Source: Verrucomicrobiota bacterium
GTDB taxonomy: Bacteria > Verrucomicrobiota > Verrucomicrobiia > Verrucomicrobiales > Akkermansiaceae
DNA: 58,236 bases
NCBI GenBank assembly: GCA_026397725.1
Contig: JAPLUI010000291.1
Span: forward strand, 1 to 58,236
Direction of reading: 5' to 3'
Position numbers and translations under genes: made by a program
Notes under the pieces: generated by a model
Told to the model about the DNA's origin: nothing
What the model saw: only the letters and a program-made list of their open reading frames with translations
Databases searched by the model: none
Shown here: positions 41,819-50,826 of the stretch, in pieces
Layout of the letters: each line of letters begins with the position of its first letter
How positions within the stretch are numbered: position 1 is the first letter of the stretch

Positions 41819-44800
41819 ATGCCGCGCTTTTTCATCAACCGCCCGATCTTCGCCTGGGTGATCGCCATCATGATCATGCTGGCGGGGCTGCTGTCTATCA
41901 AGACCCTGCCCGTCTCCCAGTATCCGCCCATCGCGCCGCCACAGATCACCATCAATGCCGCCTATCCGGGGGCCTCCGCCCAGACGGTGCAGGACACGGT
42001 CACCCAGGTTGTCGAACAAAAACTCAACGGCATCGACAACCTGCTCTACATGTCATCGACCAGCGACTCGTCCGGGGCCGTGGCCATCAACCTGAACTTC
42101 AAGGCCGGCACCGATCCTAACATCGCCCAGGTGCAGGTGCAGAACAAGCTGCAACTGGCCACGCCGCTGCTGCCCCAGGTCGTGCAGAAGCAAGGGATTT
42201 CGGTGCTCAAGTCCACCCGCAACTTCCTGCTCCTCGTCGGACTGGTCTCGGAAGACGGCGCGATGGACCGCAATGCTCTAACCGACTATCTGGTGTCCAA
42301 CGTGCAGGAGATTGTCAGCCGCCTCGAAGGAGTCGGTGAACTCCAGGTATTCGGCTCGCAGAATGCCATGCGGATCTGGTTGAACCCGCACCAGCTCAAC
42401 AACTACCGGTTGACCTCCAATGAGGTGATCGCCGCGCTGCAGGCGCAGAACGCCCAGGTCTCGGCGGGTCAGTTTGGCGGCATCCCCGCCATGCACGGCC
42501 AGCAGTTGAACGCGACCATCACCGCGCGGACCTTGCTGCAGACCCCGGCACAATTCGAGGCCATCATCCTGCGCACCAACGACGACGGCTCCACGGTCAG
42601 GCTCAAGGATGTGGCCGAGTGCAAGATCGGCACGGAAACCTATGACGTCCAGTCGTTCTACAAAGGCAAGCCGGTGGGTGCCATGGCCATCCGGCTGGCG
42701 GCCGGGGCCAACGCCTTGGAGACCGCCACGCGGATCAAGGCGAAGATGGAGGAACTGTCCAAGTACTTTCCTCCCGAAGTGAAGGTGGCTTACCCCTACG
42801 ACACCACGCCCTTTGTCAAAATCTCCATCCAGGAGGTGGTCAAGACCCTGGCCGAGGCCATCTGTCTGGTCTTCATCATCATGTTCCTCTTCCTGCAGAA
42901 TATCCGGGCCACCTTGATCCCCACCATCGCAGTGCCGGTGGTTCTGCTCGGCACCTTCGGGGTGCTCTCGGCCTGCGGCTTTTCCATCAACACGCTCACC
43001 TTGTTCGCCCTGGTCATTGTCATCGGGCTGCTGGTGGACGACGCCATCGTGGTGGTGGAGAATGTGGAACGGATCATGAGTGAAGAAGGCCTGCCACCCA
43101 AGGAGGCGACCATCAAATCCATGGGGCAGATCACCAGCGCGCTGTGGGGGATTGTCACCGTGCTGACGGCGGTATTCTTGCCAATGGCCTTTTTCGGGGG
43201 CTCCACCGGGGTGATCTACCGACAGTTTTCCGTCACCATCATCTCCGCGATGATTCTCTCGGTGTTGCTGGCCATGACCCTGACCCCGGCCATGTGCGCG
43301 ACCCTGCTCAAACCGGTGGCCAAAGGGCACACGGCCAGTGAAGCCGGTTGGTTCAGGGGATTTTTCCGTTGGTTCAACTTCTGCTTCGAGCGCAGCCGAA
43401 CGCTGTATGAAAGCATGGTTGGCGCCTCCTTCCGCAAGCCGCTGCGCTATCTGGCAGTGTATGCGGCCATCGTGGCATGCATGGGGTTCCTCTTCTTGCG
43501 TTTGCCCACCGCGTTTCTGCCGGATGAGGATCAGGGGTTCCTCGTCTGTCTGGTCAATTTGCCGGCCGGGGCCACAATCGACCGCACCGTCAAGGTCATG
43601 CAACAGATGGAGCAGCATTTTGAGCAGAATGAACAGGCGGTGGTGGCATCGGTCATCACAGTGGCCGGCTTCAGCTATGCCGGACGGGGTCAGAATATGG
43701 GGCTGGCCTTTGTCAGGCTCAAGGACTGGAAACTGCGTCAGTCCCCTCAGCTCAAGGCCCCCGCGATTGCGGCACGTGCCATGGGTGCCTTCACCAAGAT
43801 CAAGGACGGCATGGTATTTGCCATTTCCCCTCCACCGGTGGCGGAGTTGGGCCAAGCCAACGGTTTCGACTTCCAACTGCAGGATCGTGGCGGCCTGGGG
43901 CATGAAAAGCTGATGGAGGCCCGCAACCAACTGTTGGGCATGGCAATGAAAAACCCGAAATTGATCGGGGTGCGTCCCAACGGTCAGGAGGATTCGCCGC
44001 AGTTCAAGCTCGACGTGGATGATGTGCGGGCCGGGGCGCTGGGAGTCTCGCTCAATGACATCAACAGCGTGCTGGCCACGGCTTGGGGCAGTTCCTATGT
44101 GAACGATTTCATTGAAAACGGCCGGGTCAAGAAGGTCTTTCTGCAGGCCGGTTCGGAGTATCGGATGCTGCCGGAGGACATCAACCGCTGGTATGTTAGA
44201 AACCATCGCAACGAGATGGTGCCGTTCTCCGCCTTTGCCAGCGCCCACTGGCAGTATGGGTCACCCCGCCTGGAGCGCTACAATGGCATCCCCTCCGTGG
44301 AGATCATGGGGCAGGCCGCCCCCGGCATCAGCACCGGCGAGGCCATGGCCGAAATGGAGCAGATGGCCGCCCAACTCTCGCCGGGCACCGGTTATGAGTG
44401 GACGGGGCTTTCCTACGAGGAGCAGAAAGCCGGCGCCCAGGCACCCGCGCTTTATGCCATCTCACTGCTGGTGGTGTTTCTGAGTGTGGCGGCCCTGTAT
44501 GAGAGTTGGACCATCCCCTTTGTCAACCTGCTGATGCTGCCACTGGGGCTGGTGGGAGCGGTGACGGCGGTCACGCTGCGGGTGCTCCCCAACGATATCT
44601 ATCTGCAGATCGGACTTCTAACCACCGTGGGGCTGTCCACCAAGAACGCCATTCTGATCATCCAGTTCATCAAGGATCAGTTGCATCAGGGCCATGAGTT
44701 GGTCGAAGCCACTCTCACGGCGGTCAGGATCCGGTTGCGTCCGGTGATCATGACCTCGCTGGCGTTCTTTTTCGGCACCTTGCCGCTGGCGCTCACCACC

Positions 44801-44953
44801 GGCGCCGGCGCCGCCGCCCAGAACGCCATCGGCACGGCCGTTACCGGCGGCTTGCTCTCGGCCACCTTCATCGATCTGATTTTCATTCCGTTCTTCTTTG
44901 TCCTGATCTCCCGCCTGGTTGGCAAGCGGCAAGGACAACTCCACCCGGCATAA
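41819..44953 (+). CDS. RND multidrug efflux pump, HAE1 (AcrB-like) type
   Basis: 1044 residues, the full AcrB length. M-P-R-F-F-I-N-R-P-I-F-A-W-V is the classical N-terminus. The proton relay is intact: the two Asp in L-L-V-D-D-A-I-V-V-V-E-N and the Lys in G-L-S-T-K-N-A-I-L-I. It exports hydrophobic drugs or solvents using the proton gradient, with the two upstream gene products. A duplicated architecture of large periplasmic loops is visible. The 3' end is followed directly by transposase remnants. Confidence 0.97.
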   Translation: MPRFFINRPIFAWVIAIMIMLAGLLSIKTLPVSQYPPIAPPQITINAAYPGASAQTVQDTVTQVVEQKLNGIDNLLYMSSTSDSSGAVAINLNFKAGTDPNIAQVQVQNKLQLATPLLPQVVQKQGISVLKSTRNFLLLVGLVSEDGAMDRNALTDYLVSNVQEIVSRLEGVGELQVFGSQNAMRIWLNPHQLNNYRLTSNEVIAALQAQNAQVSAGQFGGIPAMHGQQLNATITARTLLQTPAQFEAIILRTNDDGSTVRLKDVAECKIGTETYDVQSFYKGKPVGAMAIRLAAGANALETATRIKAKMEELSKYFPPEVKVAYPYDTTPFVKISIQEVVKTLAEAICLVFIIMFLFLQNIRATLIPTIAVPVVLLGTFGVLSACGFSINTLTLFALVIVIGLLVDDAIVVVENVERIMSEEGLPPKEATIKSMGQITSALWGIVTVLTAVFLPMAFFGGSTGVIYRQFSVTIISAMILSVLLAMTLTPAMCATLLKPVAKGHTASEAGWFRGFFRWFNFCFERSRTLYESMVGASFRKPLRYLAVYAAIVACMGFLFLRLPTAFLPDEDQGFLVCLVNLPAGATIDRTVKVMQQMEQHFEQNEQAVVASVITVAGFSYAGRGQNMGLAFVRLKDWKLRQSPQLKAPAIAARAMGAFTKIKDGMVFAISPPPVAELGQANGFDFQLQDRGGLGHEKLMEARNQLLGMAMKNPKLIGVRPNGQEDSPQFKLDVDDVRAGALGVSLNDINSVLATAWGSSYVNDFIENGRVKKVFLQAGSEYRMLPEDINRWYVRNHRNEMVPFSAFASAHWQYGSPRLERYNGIPSVEIMGQAAPGISTGEAMAEMEQMAAQLSPGTGYEWTGLSYEEQKAGAQAPALYAISLLVVFLSVAALYESWTIPFVNLLMLPLGLVGAVTAVTLRVLPNDIYLQIGLLTTVGLSTKNAILIIQFIKDQLHQGHELVEATLTAVRIRLRPVIMTSLAFFFGTLPLALTTGAGAAAQNAIGTAVTGGLLSATFIDLIFIPFFFVLISRLVGKRQGQLHPA

Positions 44954-44963
44954 CCTCACGGCC

Positions 44964-45010
44964 CCTGATCCCGGTGGAACATGACTTGGCACTCTATGGC
45001 GCTTCAACGG
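44964..45010 (+). repeat. Copy 1 of a 47-bp dispersed repeat
   Basis: The stretch starting CCTGATCCCGGTGGAACATG and containing TTGGCACT and TGGCGCTTCA is about 75% identical to 57684-57730, with uninterrupted blocks of 11 and 8 bases. It begins 11 bases after the pump gene stop and leads into the transposase remnant. It is probably an end of a mobile element. Confidence 0.5.
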
Positions 45011-45160
45011 ATGTTCGGGAAAAACCACCCCGCCGGCAAGCCCCTGCTCTTTCTTTACGACGTGACGAGCAGTTACCTCGAAGGCCAACACCACGCGTTC
45101 GGCTGCTTCGGTTATGTATTGGGGGACGTAAGAATAATTGAGATTGTGGTTGACCCTTAG
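44981..45160 (+). pseudogene. IS1634/IS4-type transposase fragment
   Basis: A 59-codon frame reads ...K-P-L-L-F-L-Y-D-V-T-S-S-Y-L-E-G-Q-H-H-A-F-G-C-F-G-Y before a stop at 45158. Y-D-V-T-S-S-Y-L-E-G is the block around the first catalytic Asp of IS1634-group DDE transposases, normally followed by A-L-A-A-F-G-Y. Intact members are about 500-600 residues, so this is a short internal remnant, out of context and non-functional. It lies between the efflux operon and the RAYT gene. Confidence 0.8.
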
Positions 45161-45177
45161 CCGGAATGCGCTAGGCT
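45150..45177 (+). promoter_or_regulatory. Possible promoter for the RAYT gene
   Basis: TTGACC (45150-45155) and TAGGCT (45172-45177) are 16 bases apart, 83 bases before the RAYT ATG. The -10 match is weak. Confidence 0.3.
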
Positions 45178-45259
45178 CCTGTCAGCGGAACCGATTTCGT
45201 CGGCGACGACGACAGCAACTGAAACAACCAATCACCCCACCCCCAATCCCATCAATCCC

Positions 45260-46363
45260 ATGAGACGCGCACGCTGGCTGGCACCCTGGAAGGACTCGAG
45301 CGAGAAACCCGTGATCTACCACTGCATCACGCGGGTGGTGGAGAGGCGGTTGGCGTTCGAGGCGGAGGACAAGGAGCAGTTCCGCTGCTATATGCGGATG
45401 TATGAGAACTTCTCGGGCTGCCGGGTGCTGTCCTACTGCCTGATGGGCAACCACGTTCACATTCTGCTGGAAGTGCCGCCGATGAAGGCGGGCGGCCTTA
45501 CGGACGCGGAGTTGCTGCAACGCCTGAGGGCGATCTATCCCGAAGACGCGGTGAAGCTGGTGGCCAGGGAGTTGCTGGCGGCCCGCGAGGCGATCCGCGA
45601 AGGGCTGGCCGACGAGTCGCATGCGACGGCGATCCACGAGCGTTACACCTACCGGATGCATGACCTGGGCGAGTTCATGAAGACCCTGCTGGCCCGTTTC
45701 ACCCGGTGGTTCAACACGCATCACGAACGCACCGGCACGCTGTGGGAGAGCCGTTTCAAGAGCGTGCTGGTGGAGGACGGCCTCGCGGCGCGGACGATGG
45801 CCGCCTACATTGATCTCAATCCGGTGCGGGCCGGAATGGTGGCGGACCCGGCGGACTATCGGTGGAGCAGTTATGGCGAGGCGATGGGAGGCGGCGCGAA
45901 AGGCAACGGCAAAAAAGCGCGGGCCGGCCTGGTGCGGGCGCTCATGGCACACAAGGGTTACGAGGCAGATGCGCGGCATTGGGCGGGCAGGGTGTCAAGG
46001 GACTACCGGATGACATTGTTAGCTGAGGGCGAGGAACGGCTGAAGGAAGTGCGTGGTGCCGGGGGCGGCATCGAGGTCAAGGTGGTTAGAAAGGGCATGG
46101 GAAAGGAGGTGGTAGCAGCGGAGTTGGCCCAACTGGAGCGGAGCCGGGATGTCGCGCTGGGGAAGATGCTGCGGTGCCGGGTGCGGTATTTTTCGGATGG
46201 GGCGGTGCTTGGGAGCCGGGAGTTTGTGGACGGAGTGTTCCGGGCGTGTCGGAGTCGCTTCGGGCCCAAGCGCACGAGCGGGGCGCGGAGGTTGCGGGGC
46301 AACGCGGCGGCAGCGGCCGGAATCTTGTGGAGTGTTAGGGATTTGAAGAAGGGAATTGGATGA
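45260..46363 (+). CDS. REP-associated tyrosine transposase-like protein (RAYT, Y1 family)
   Basis: 367 residues. The Y1_Tnp (IS200-like HUH) domain shows Y-H-C-I-T-R-V-V-E-R, L-M-G-N-H-V-H-I-L (HUH) and F-M-K-T-L-L-A-R-F-T-R-W-F-N with a downstream E-S-R-F-K-S-V-L-V-E. The catalytic-helix Tyr expected near F-M-K-T-x-x-x-x-Y is replaced by Phe (R-F-T-R-W-F), so activity should be checked. An extended C-terminal region (about 215-367) is typical of the long RAYT group. RAYTs are domesticated single-strand transposases linked to REP palindromes; three such repeat families occur in this window. Confidence 0.88.
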   Translation: MRRARWLAPWKDSSEKPVIYHCITRVVERRLAFEAEDKEQFRCYMRMYENFSGCRVLSYCLMGNHVHILLEVPPMKAGGLTDAELLQRLRAIYPEDAVKLVARELLAAREAIREGLADESHATAIHERYTYRMHDLGEFMKTLLARFTRWFNTHHERTGTLWESRFKSVLVEDGLAARTMAAYIDLNPVRAGMVADPADYRWSSYGEAMGGGAKGNGKKARAGLVRALMAHKGYEADARHWAGRVSRDYRMTLLAEGEERLKEVRGAGGGIEVKVVRKGMGKEVVAAELAQLERSRDVALGKMLRCRVRYFSDGAVLGSREFVDGVFRACRSRFGPKRTSGARRLRGNAAAAAGILWSVRDLKKGIG

Positions 46364-46464
46364 TGTTTCAGGGGCTGGGAACTCCAACGGAGCGTGGCTG
46401 CATCGGAACATTTTCCTGGCAACATCTTCCTTGACTCGGGCGGAATACCGGGCCGGATTCGCGC

Positions 46465-46696
46465 ATCGCGAGACCCTTGAGATTCGAGTATGCAGGCGCG
46501 GTCCATCATGTGATGGCCCGTGGTGACGGCGGCAAGGCCATTTTCATCGGGAAAGACGACCACTTGCGATGAAAAGGGAAAGCTGCGGCCCGCCCGGAAA
46601 GGTGATCCGCGCAAGGTGGCGCTGGCGACCCTGCTGCGGATGCATACCGCGCTGGGCAACGAATGGGCTGCAACACACATGGTGTCAGAGAAATAA
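46465..46696 (+). pseudogene. Decayed second RAYT/Y1 transposase gene with an internal deletion
   Basis: The first part (46465-46572) reads I-A-R-P-L-R-F-E-Y-A-G-A-V-H-H-V-M-A-R-G and runs to a stop at 46570; the normal family start is M-A-R-P-L-R, so the initiating ATG appears mutated to ATC. The second part (about 46598-46696) reads K-G-D-P-R-K-V-A-L-A-T-L-L-R-M-H-T and corresponds to the C-terminal region of the family. About 200 residues between them, including the HUH and Tyr motifs, are missing. The piece is non-functional. Confidence 0.75.
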
Positions 46697-46847
46697 TCAA
46701 AAACATTGTCCATCGTCTTCCCGCAAAAAAATCTTCCACCGTCTGAATTCATGCCTTGCGCCGGGTGCCCGCCGCCACTCCTGCGACGTCCTTGGCACCG
46801 TCGCGGTCCAATTTTCTCATCCGGTCACGAGACGGGCTGCGGCTGGC

Positions 46848-46912
46848 GGGAACGCCGGGGCGCTCCCGGTTTAGCCAAAGCGGTGTGGCGCTGCGCTTCC
46901 CACCGCACTCCA
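46848..46912 (+). repeat. Copy A of a dispersed REP-like repeat
   Basis: The core GGTTTAGCCAAAGCGGTGTG (from 46868) continues with a CTGCGC block and TTCCCACCGCACTCCA. It matches copies at 57867-57935 (same strand) and 57968-58013 (opposite strand). The unit is preceded by GGGAAC in both plus-strand copies, about 65 bases in total. It lies 151 bases after the decayed RAYT. Otherwise the 46364-47198 stretch holds no intact gene. Confidence 0.8.
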
Positions 46913-47198
46913 TGCCAGCACTGAACCCGTCCATCATGTTGCCTGAAAACCATCGGACAGACCCATCGTCGAGGCAATCCTGTTGGTGTCGTTGGCAATT
47001 GGATTTGAGCGGGTTGGGCGAAGCCACCCCCATTTTCCCGCGCACCGAACCTCACTTTCGCTGCTGTCTCACGCGTGCCAACCCCCAATGCGATTTCTTT
47101 GGCAGTCAGTGAAATTTCCAAGAATCGCCTTGGCACACGAGCAAGGATAGGTAAGCTCCAAGGCACGCGGAATCCACCACGAACCGAAAAAGGAACCC

Positions 47199-48377
47199 AT
47201 GCCCAAGCCAGCCGCCATGACCTCCAGAGAGCGCGTCCTCACCGCACTCAATCATGCCATCCCGGATCGCGTGCCGATTGATCTCGGCGGCAACCAGACC
47301 GGTATCCACCAGAATGCCTACCGCAACCTCGTCAAGCACCTCGGCATCGCCGATGAGGTGCGCATCATGGACGCCGTGCAGCAACTGGCGGAGCCGTGCG
47401 AGCAAGTGCTGGAGCGGCTCCATGTGGACACGCGCTACATCCGCGCCGGTGCTGCGGCCGCTTGGCAAGGCGGCATCGTCCATGCCACCCGCGACGGTCG
47501 CGAGTGGCAGGACCTAACCGACGAATTCGGCATCCGCTGGTCGATGCCCGAGGATGCGCCGTATTATATGGACATCACGCACCACCCGCTGGCCGCCGCG
47601 TCCCTTGGCGACCTCCAGGACTATCCGTGGCCCACCGGGGACGATCCGAGCCGCTTTGCCGGGCTGCGCGAGCGGGCGCTGGCACTGCGGAAGGACACGC
47701 CCTACGCGGTGGTCAGCGGCATCTCGGGGGTGGTCTATGAAATCTGCTGGTATCTGCGCGGCCTCGAACAATGGTTTTGCGACCTGGTGACCGAGCCGGA
47801 GTTATGTGAAGCCATGCTCGAGCGGACGCTCAAGTTCTGGCTGGACTGGTTCCGCCTGTTCCTCGACGAGGTGGGCGACGTGGTGGACGTGATCATGATC
47901 GGCGACGACCTCGCCGGGCAGAACGGCCCGCTCTTCAGCCCGGCCCTCTATCGCCGCATCGTCAAGCCGCGCCATAAGCGCCTGGTGCAATACATCCGGT
48001 CGCGCACCCAGGCCAAGATCTGGTATCACACCTGCGGTTCCTGTGTGGACTTCATCCCGGAGATCATTGACAACGGCGCGCACATCCTCAATCCCGTGCA
48101 ACTCAGCGCACGCAACATGGACCCGGACGACCTCAAGCGCCGCTTCGGAAAACAGCTCGCCTTCTGGGGTGGCGGCGTGGATGCCCAGCACATCCTGCCG
48201 CGGGGCACGCCGGAGGAAGTCGCCGCCAACGTCCGCCACAACCTGCGGGCGCTCATGCCCGGCGGCGGCTACATCTTCAACAACTGCCACAACATTCAGG
48301 GCGAAGTCCCGCCGGAAAACATCCTGGCCATGTTCGACACCGCCTACGCCTGCGGCAGCTACGGCTGCCAAGGCTGA
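47199..48377 (+). CDS. Uroporphyrinogen decarboxylase-like (URO-D superfamily) protein
   Basis: 392 residues from the ATG at 47199, which follows AAGGAAC. The TIM-barrel signature of the family is seen as R-E-R-V-L-T-A-L-N-H, P-D-R-V-P-I-D-L-G, I-G-D-D-L-A-G-Q-N-G and H-T-C-G-S-C-V-D-F-I. It lacks the F-x-G-x-P-W-T and Y-P-Q-like motifs expected of HemE, and resembles the MtaA/CmuA-like methyltransferase side of the superfamily. Such genes are very common in carbohydrate-degrading Verrucomicrobiota, with unknown roles. It is not evidence of heme synthesis. Confidence 0.8.
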   Translation: MPKPAAMTSRERVLTALNHAIPDRVPIDLGGNQTGIHQNAYRNLVKHLGIADEVRIMDAVQQLAEPCEQVLERLHVDTRYIRAGAAAAWQGGIVHATRDGREWQDLTDEFGIRWSMPEDAPYYMDITHHPLAAASLGDLQDYPWPTGDDPSRFAGLRERALALRKDTPYAVVSGISGVVYEICWYLRGLEQWFCDLVTEPELCEAMLERTLKFWLDWFRLFLDEVGDVVDVIMIGDDLAGQNGPLFSPALYRRIVKPRHKRLVQYIRSRTQAKIWYHTCGSCVDFIPEIIDNGAHILNPVQLSARNMDPDDLKRRFGKQLAFWGGGVDAQHILPRGTPEEVAANVRHNLRALMPGGGYIFNNCHNIQGEVPPENILAMFDTAYACGSYGCQG

Positions 48378-48566
48378 TTCGGCTGCGTGCCGGGTTCGGG
48401 CGAGGCGGTTTCGCCGGGGCAGCCGAATGAATTAAGAGACTGGCAGAGTTCATGGGTGTTGCTGGCAGCGCCCGCCAGCAGCAAGGCGTGGCGTCCCACT
48501 CCCGGCTCGGGCCATATTCAATCCGGATGGCTGATCCAACTCCCCTGACAGAACCGCAGGGCTCAC

Positions 48567-49733
48567 TCACTTCGCTTGCACGCGCACCCACAGCGTCGGC
48601 GCGGTCAGGGGCATGCCACTGAGGATGACCGCCACCGTCTGGACGCCAGCCATGGAGGCTCCGGGGGTCTGGAGCGCGCCGACGTCCTCCGTCCAAGCCA
48701 CCAGATCCGTGGAGGTCCACACCGTGTAGGCGAGACCGGGTGGATCACGCCGGGTGTAGCTGAACCTGCCGGTGGTCTTATCGAGCGGCACGATGATCGG
48801 GTTGACCGACGAGCCAAGGGTGGGATCGAGGCCGAAAGCGTATTCCTGTTGGTTGGTCATGCCGTCGTGATCAGGATCGTGGGTGGGGGCCCTGTCGCTG
48901 AAGCCAGCCCCGAAACCATCTGCCCAGATGTCGTAATCGCTGGGGGCAGGTAGCACGGTGACGGTTACGGTATAGCCGTTCACCACGGCCCCGTCGGTGA
49001 CGGTGTAGGTCACCGGGCTGGTAGTGGCGAAGTCCGGCGCGACGCCGGATTCCGGCGAGCAGGTCCCGGAGGAGAGTCTGTAGGTGGGCGCGAGGGTCTC
49101 CAAATCCGTTCCAAACGGCACGTTCCAAGTGATGGTTTTCGCAGCCTGGTCAATCACTGCCGGGTTGCCCCGGAGACCGAAGGACACAATGAGCGCCGGG
49201 CCCGGGGTATCATAAATGACCGTGACCGTCCCGGACCAAGTGGCGGTGTCGTAAGCGTTCACGAGAGACAAGGTGGCGCTGTTCAGATCAACAGTATCCG
49301 GGAAGTCACCACCGGCGACGCTGCGCTCGCAAATCACCGCAGTGCCGACGCCGCCTATGCCAGAACCGTTCCAGTCCATCGCCGCAATCGCCGCCGGCCA
49401 ATTGTTACCGTTAGTGCCGATTCGCAGCAGGCCGTCCACGTAAACATTGAGGTCAGCAGCCCAACTGTCGCTGCCGGGGGCCATGGCATCGAGCCTGGCG
49501 TCGATGGAGACCGACCTCAGGATTGAGCCGGGGGGCAGGTCTCCCTGCGCGATCCATTCGAGTGACCCACCACCCGTGATGGTGGTGCCGCCATCTGGTG
49601 GCCCGAGATTGCGGGTACTGGTGGCCGTCGTCGCTTGCACGCTGCCCGCCGCTACCCCCACCCAAACGGCCAAAGCAAGGGCGCAGGCGGTGATGGTTGC
49701 TCCGGTGTTCTTGATGGGACTGGGGATTTTCAT
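48567..49733 (-). CDS. Secreted protein with DUF5018-like domain and Verrucomicrobia-type C-terminal tail
   Basis: 388 residues from the ATG at 49733, with signal peptide (A-L-A-L-A-V-W-V-G-V-A-A-G-S-V-Q-A). Residues about 30-190 form a beta-rich domain (proprotein-convertase-P-like pattern D-L-N-V-Y-V-D-G). Residues about 193-290 resemble a DUF5018-type domain (F-G-L-R-G-N-P-A-V-I-D and V-P-F-G-T-D-L-x-x-L-A-P-T-Y). The end contains a calcium-loop-like D-P-D-H-D-G-M-T-N-Q-Q-E-Y-A-F-G-L-D-P and a Y-T-V-W-T-S-T-D-L-V-A-W tail, related to the tail of the first gene in the window. Exact function unknown; probably cell-surface or exported. Confidence 0.75.
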   Translation of the reverse strand: MKIPSPIKNTGATITACALALAVWVGVAAGSVQATTATSTRNLGPPDGGTTITGGGSLEWIAQGDLPPGSILRSVSIDARLDAMAPGSDSWAADLNVYVDGLLRIGTNGNNWPAAIAAMDWNGSGIGGVGTAVICERSVAGGDFPDTVDLNSATLSLVNAYDTATWSGTVTVIYDTPGPALIVSFGLRGNPAVIDQAAKTITWNVPFGTDLETLAPTYRLSSGTCSPESGVAPDFATTSPVTYTVTDGAVVNGYTVTVTVLPAPSDYDIWADGFGAGFSDRAPTHDPDHDGMTNQQEYAFGLDPTLGSSVNPIIVPLDKTTGRFSYTRRDPPGLAYTVWTSTDLVAWTEDVGALQTPGASMAGVQTVAVILSGMPLTAPTLWVRVQAK

Positions 49734-49944
49734 GGCACTCTGACTTTTGGTTTCCAATGTTAGGACGCGTTGGTGGTTCCGGTTGCCGTGCCCTGTGCTC
49801 GAAGCCAGTCGGCTGGGAAGCGGCGAATGCCGCACCGCGAGTCTCCGCAGTGAGTTCACCCTCCGTCGCAGCACCGTGTGGAATTCCTGCATTCAGCGGC
49901 AACACCGCAGCAGCCCATACTGCCGGACGCTTGGCGTCAAGTGC

Positions 49945-49979
49945 CATTTTGCGGCATCCAATGCCAGGATGGCAAAATG
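49945..49979. repeat. Inverted repeat in the 49.7-50.2 kb intergenic stretch
   Basis: CATTTTGC (49945-49952) pairs with GCAAAATG (49972-49979), and CATCC pairs with GGATG inside, making a hairpin of about 13 base pairs with a 2-base bulge. The 505-bp stretch 49734-50238 otherwise has no gene, only this hairpin, the terminator at 50173-50210 and probably the promoter of the 49733 gene. Confidence 0.5.
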
Positions 49980-50172
49980 ATGATCAGGTGACATGATCGA
50001 TGAGTTGAGGGGCCCGCCGTGAGGCCCGTCCCGCGCCTGCGGAGCTGCAATCCACGACCCATCAATGACTGAGACCTGAGAAGTGACGATTTCGAATCAT
50101 TTGCGTTGTTGCCGGCCTTGGCCGCGGCCCGGCGGTCGGCTTGATGATGGCCCGGGTACGGTGGATGCGTGC

Positions 50173-50210
50173 AAAAAAACGTTCCGCGCCCGAAGTGGCG
50201 GGCGCGGAAC
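50173..50210 (-). terminator. Rho-independent terminator for the EF-hand gene
   Basis: GTTCCGCGCCCG (50181-50192) and CGGGCGCGGAAC (50199-50210) form a perfect 12-base-pair stem with a 6-base loop. On the minus strand it is followed by seven T residues (A-run at 50173-50179), about 30 bases after the stop of the EF-hand gene. This is a textbook intrinsic terminator. Confidence 0.92.
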
Positions 50211-50238
50211 ACTTGATTAACAACTGTTGGTTTCCGGA

Positions 50239-50697
50239 CTACTCAGCAGGAGGCGCCGCAGGTCTGTGCTCAGGGGCTTTTCCACCTTTGCCGGGGCCGC
50301 CTTGGCCGGGGCCACCTTTGCCGGGGCCGCCCTTGCCGGGGCCGCCGGGGCCGCCCGGGCCGCCGGGCCGCGGTGGCGGGCGATGGGCCTTGAATTCCTC
50401 AAGCGTCACAACGCCGTCGCCATCGGCATCGATCTTGTTGAAGATTTCCTCGGCCATGGCGGGATCCCGCTGGCCCATCGGAGAGGCCTTGAATTCGTCG
50501 AGGGTCACCTTGCCATCGGCATTGGCGTCGAGCTTCTTGAACATCTCCTCGGGATTGGGGCGCTGGCCCGGTCCTCCCGGTCCTCCCGGTCCTCCTGGTC
50601 CACCGGGGCCTTTCGGCGGTCCGGCCGGTTTGTCTTGTGCGAACGCCAGCGACGCGGCAATGGCCAGGGCGCTGAGGGTGGCAATGGTAGTTTTCAT
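50239..50697 (-). CDS. Secreted EF-hand protein with Gly-Pro-rich flanks
   Basis: 152 residues from the ATG at 50697, with signal peptide (T-L-S-A-L-A-I-A-A-S-L-A-F-A). Two EF-hand calcium loops are clear: D-A-N-A-D-G-K-V-T-L-D-E-F and D-A-D-G-D-G-V-V-T-L-E-E-F. Both flanks are collagen-like runs of G-P-G-G-P and G-K-G-G-P-G. Similar small EF-hand proteins are common in Planctomycetes and Verrucomicrobia, where their roles are unknown. A strong terminator follows. Confidence 0.9.
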   Translation of the reverse strand: MKTTIATLSALAIAASLAFAQDKPAGPPKGPGGPGGPGGPGGPGQRPNPEEMFKKLDANADGKVTLDEFKASPMGQRDPAMAEEIFNKIDADGDGVVTLEEFKAHRPPPRPGGPGGPGGPGKGGPGKGGPGQGGPGKGGKAPEHRPAAPPAE

Positions 50698-50826
50698 GAT
50701 CGTGTTTTGTGTTGGTTGGTGTTGGTTGGTTGGTGGGTCGGAGCGGCAACAAGCCGAGCGCGACAATCAGGTAAACTCCACATCCCCGGGGCGGTTGCCG
50801 GAAATATTGTAAAGATTGCGTTAAGG

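Noticed and set aside
42278..44248. Long antisense frame (656 codons) across the RND pump gene
   Set aside because: It is the complement of a strongly recognised AcrB-like gene, is His/Gln/Gly-rich with no family motif, and is a typical high-GC shadow.
47199..48377. HemE (heme biosynthesis uroporphyrinogen decarboxylase)
   Set aside because: Superfamily fold is present, but HemE-specific motifs and heme neighbours are absent, and the family has many non-heme members.
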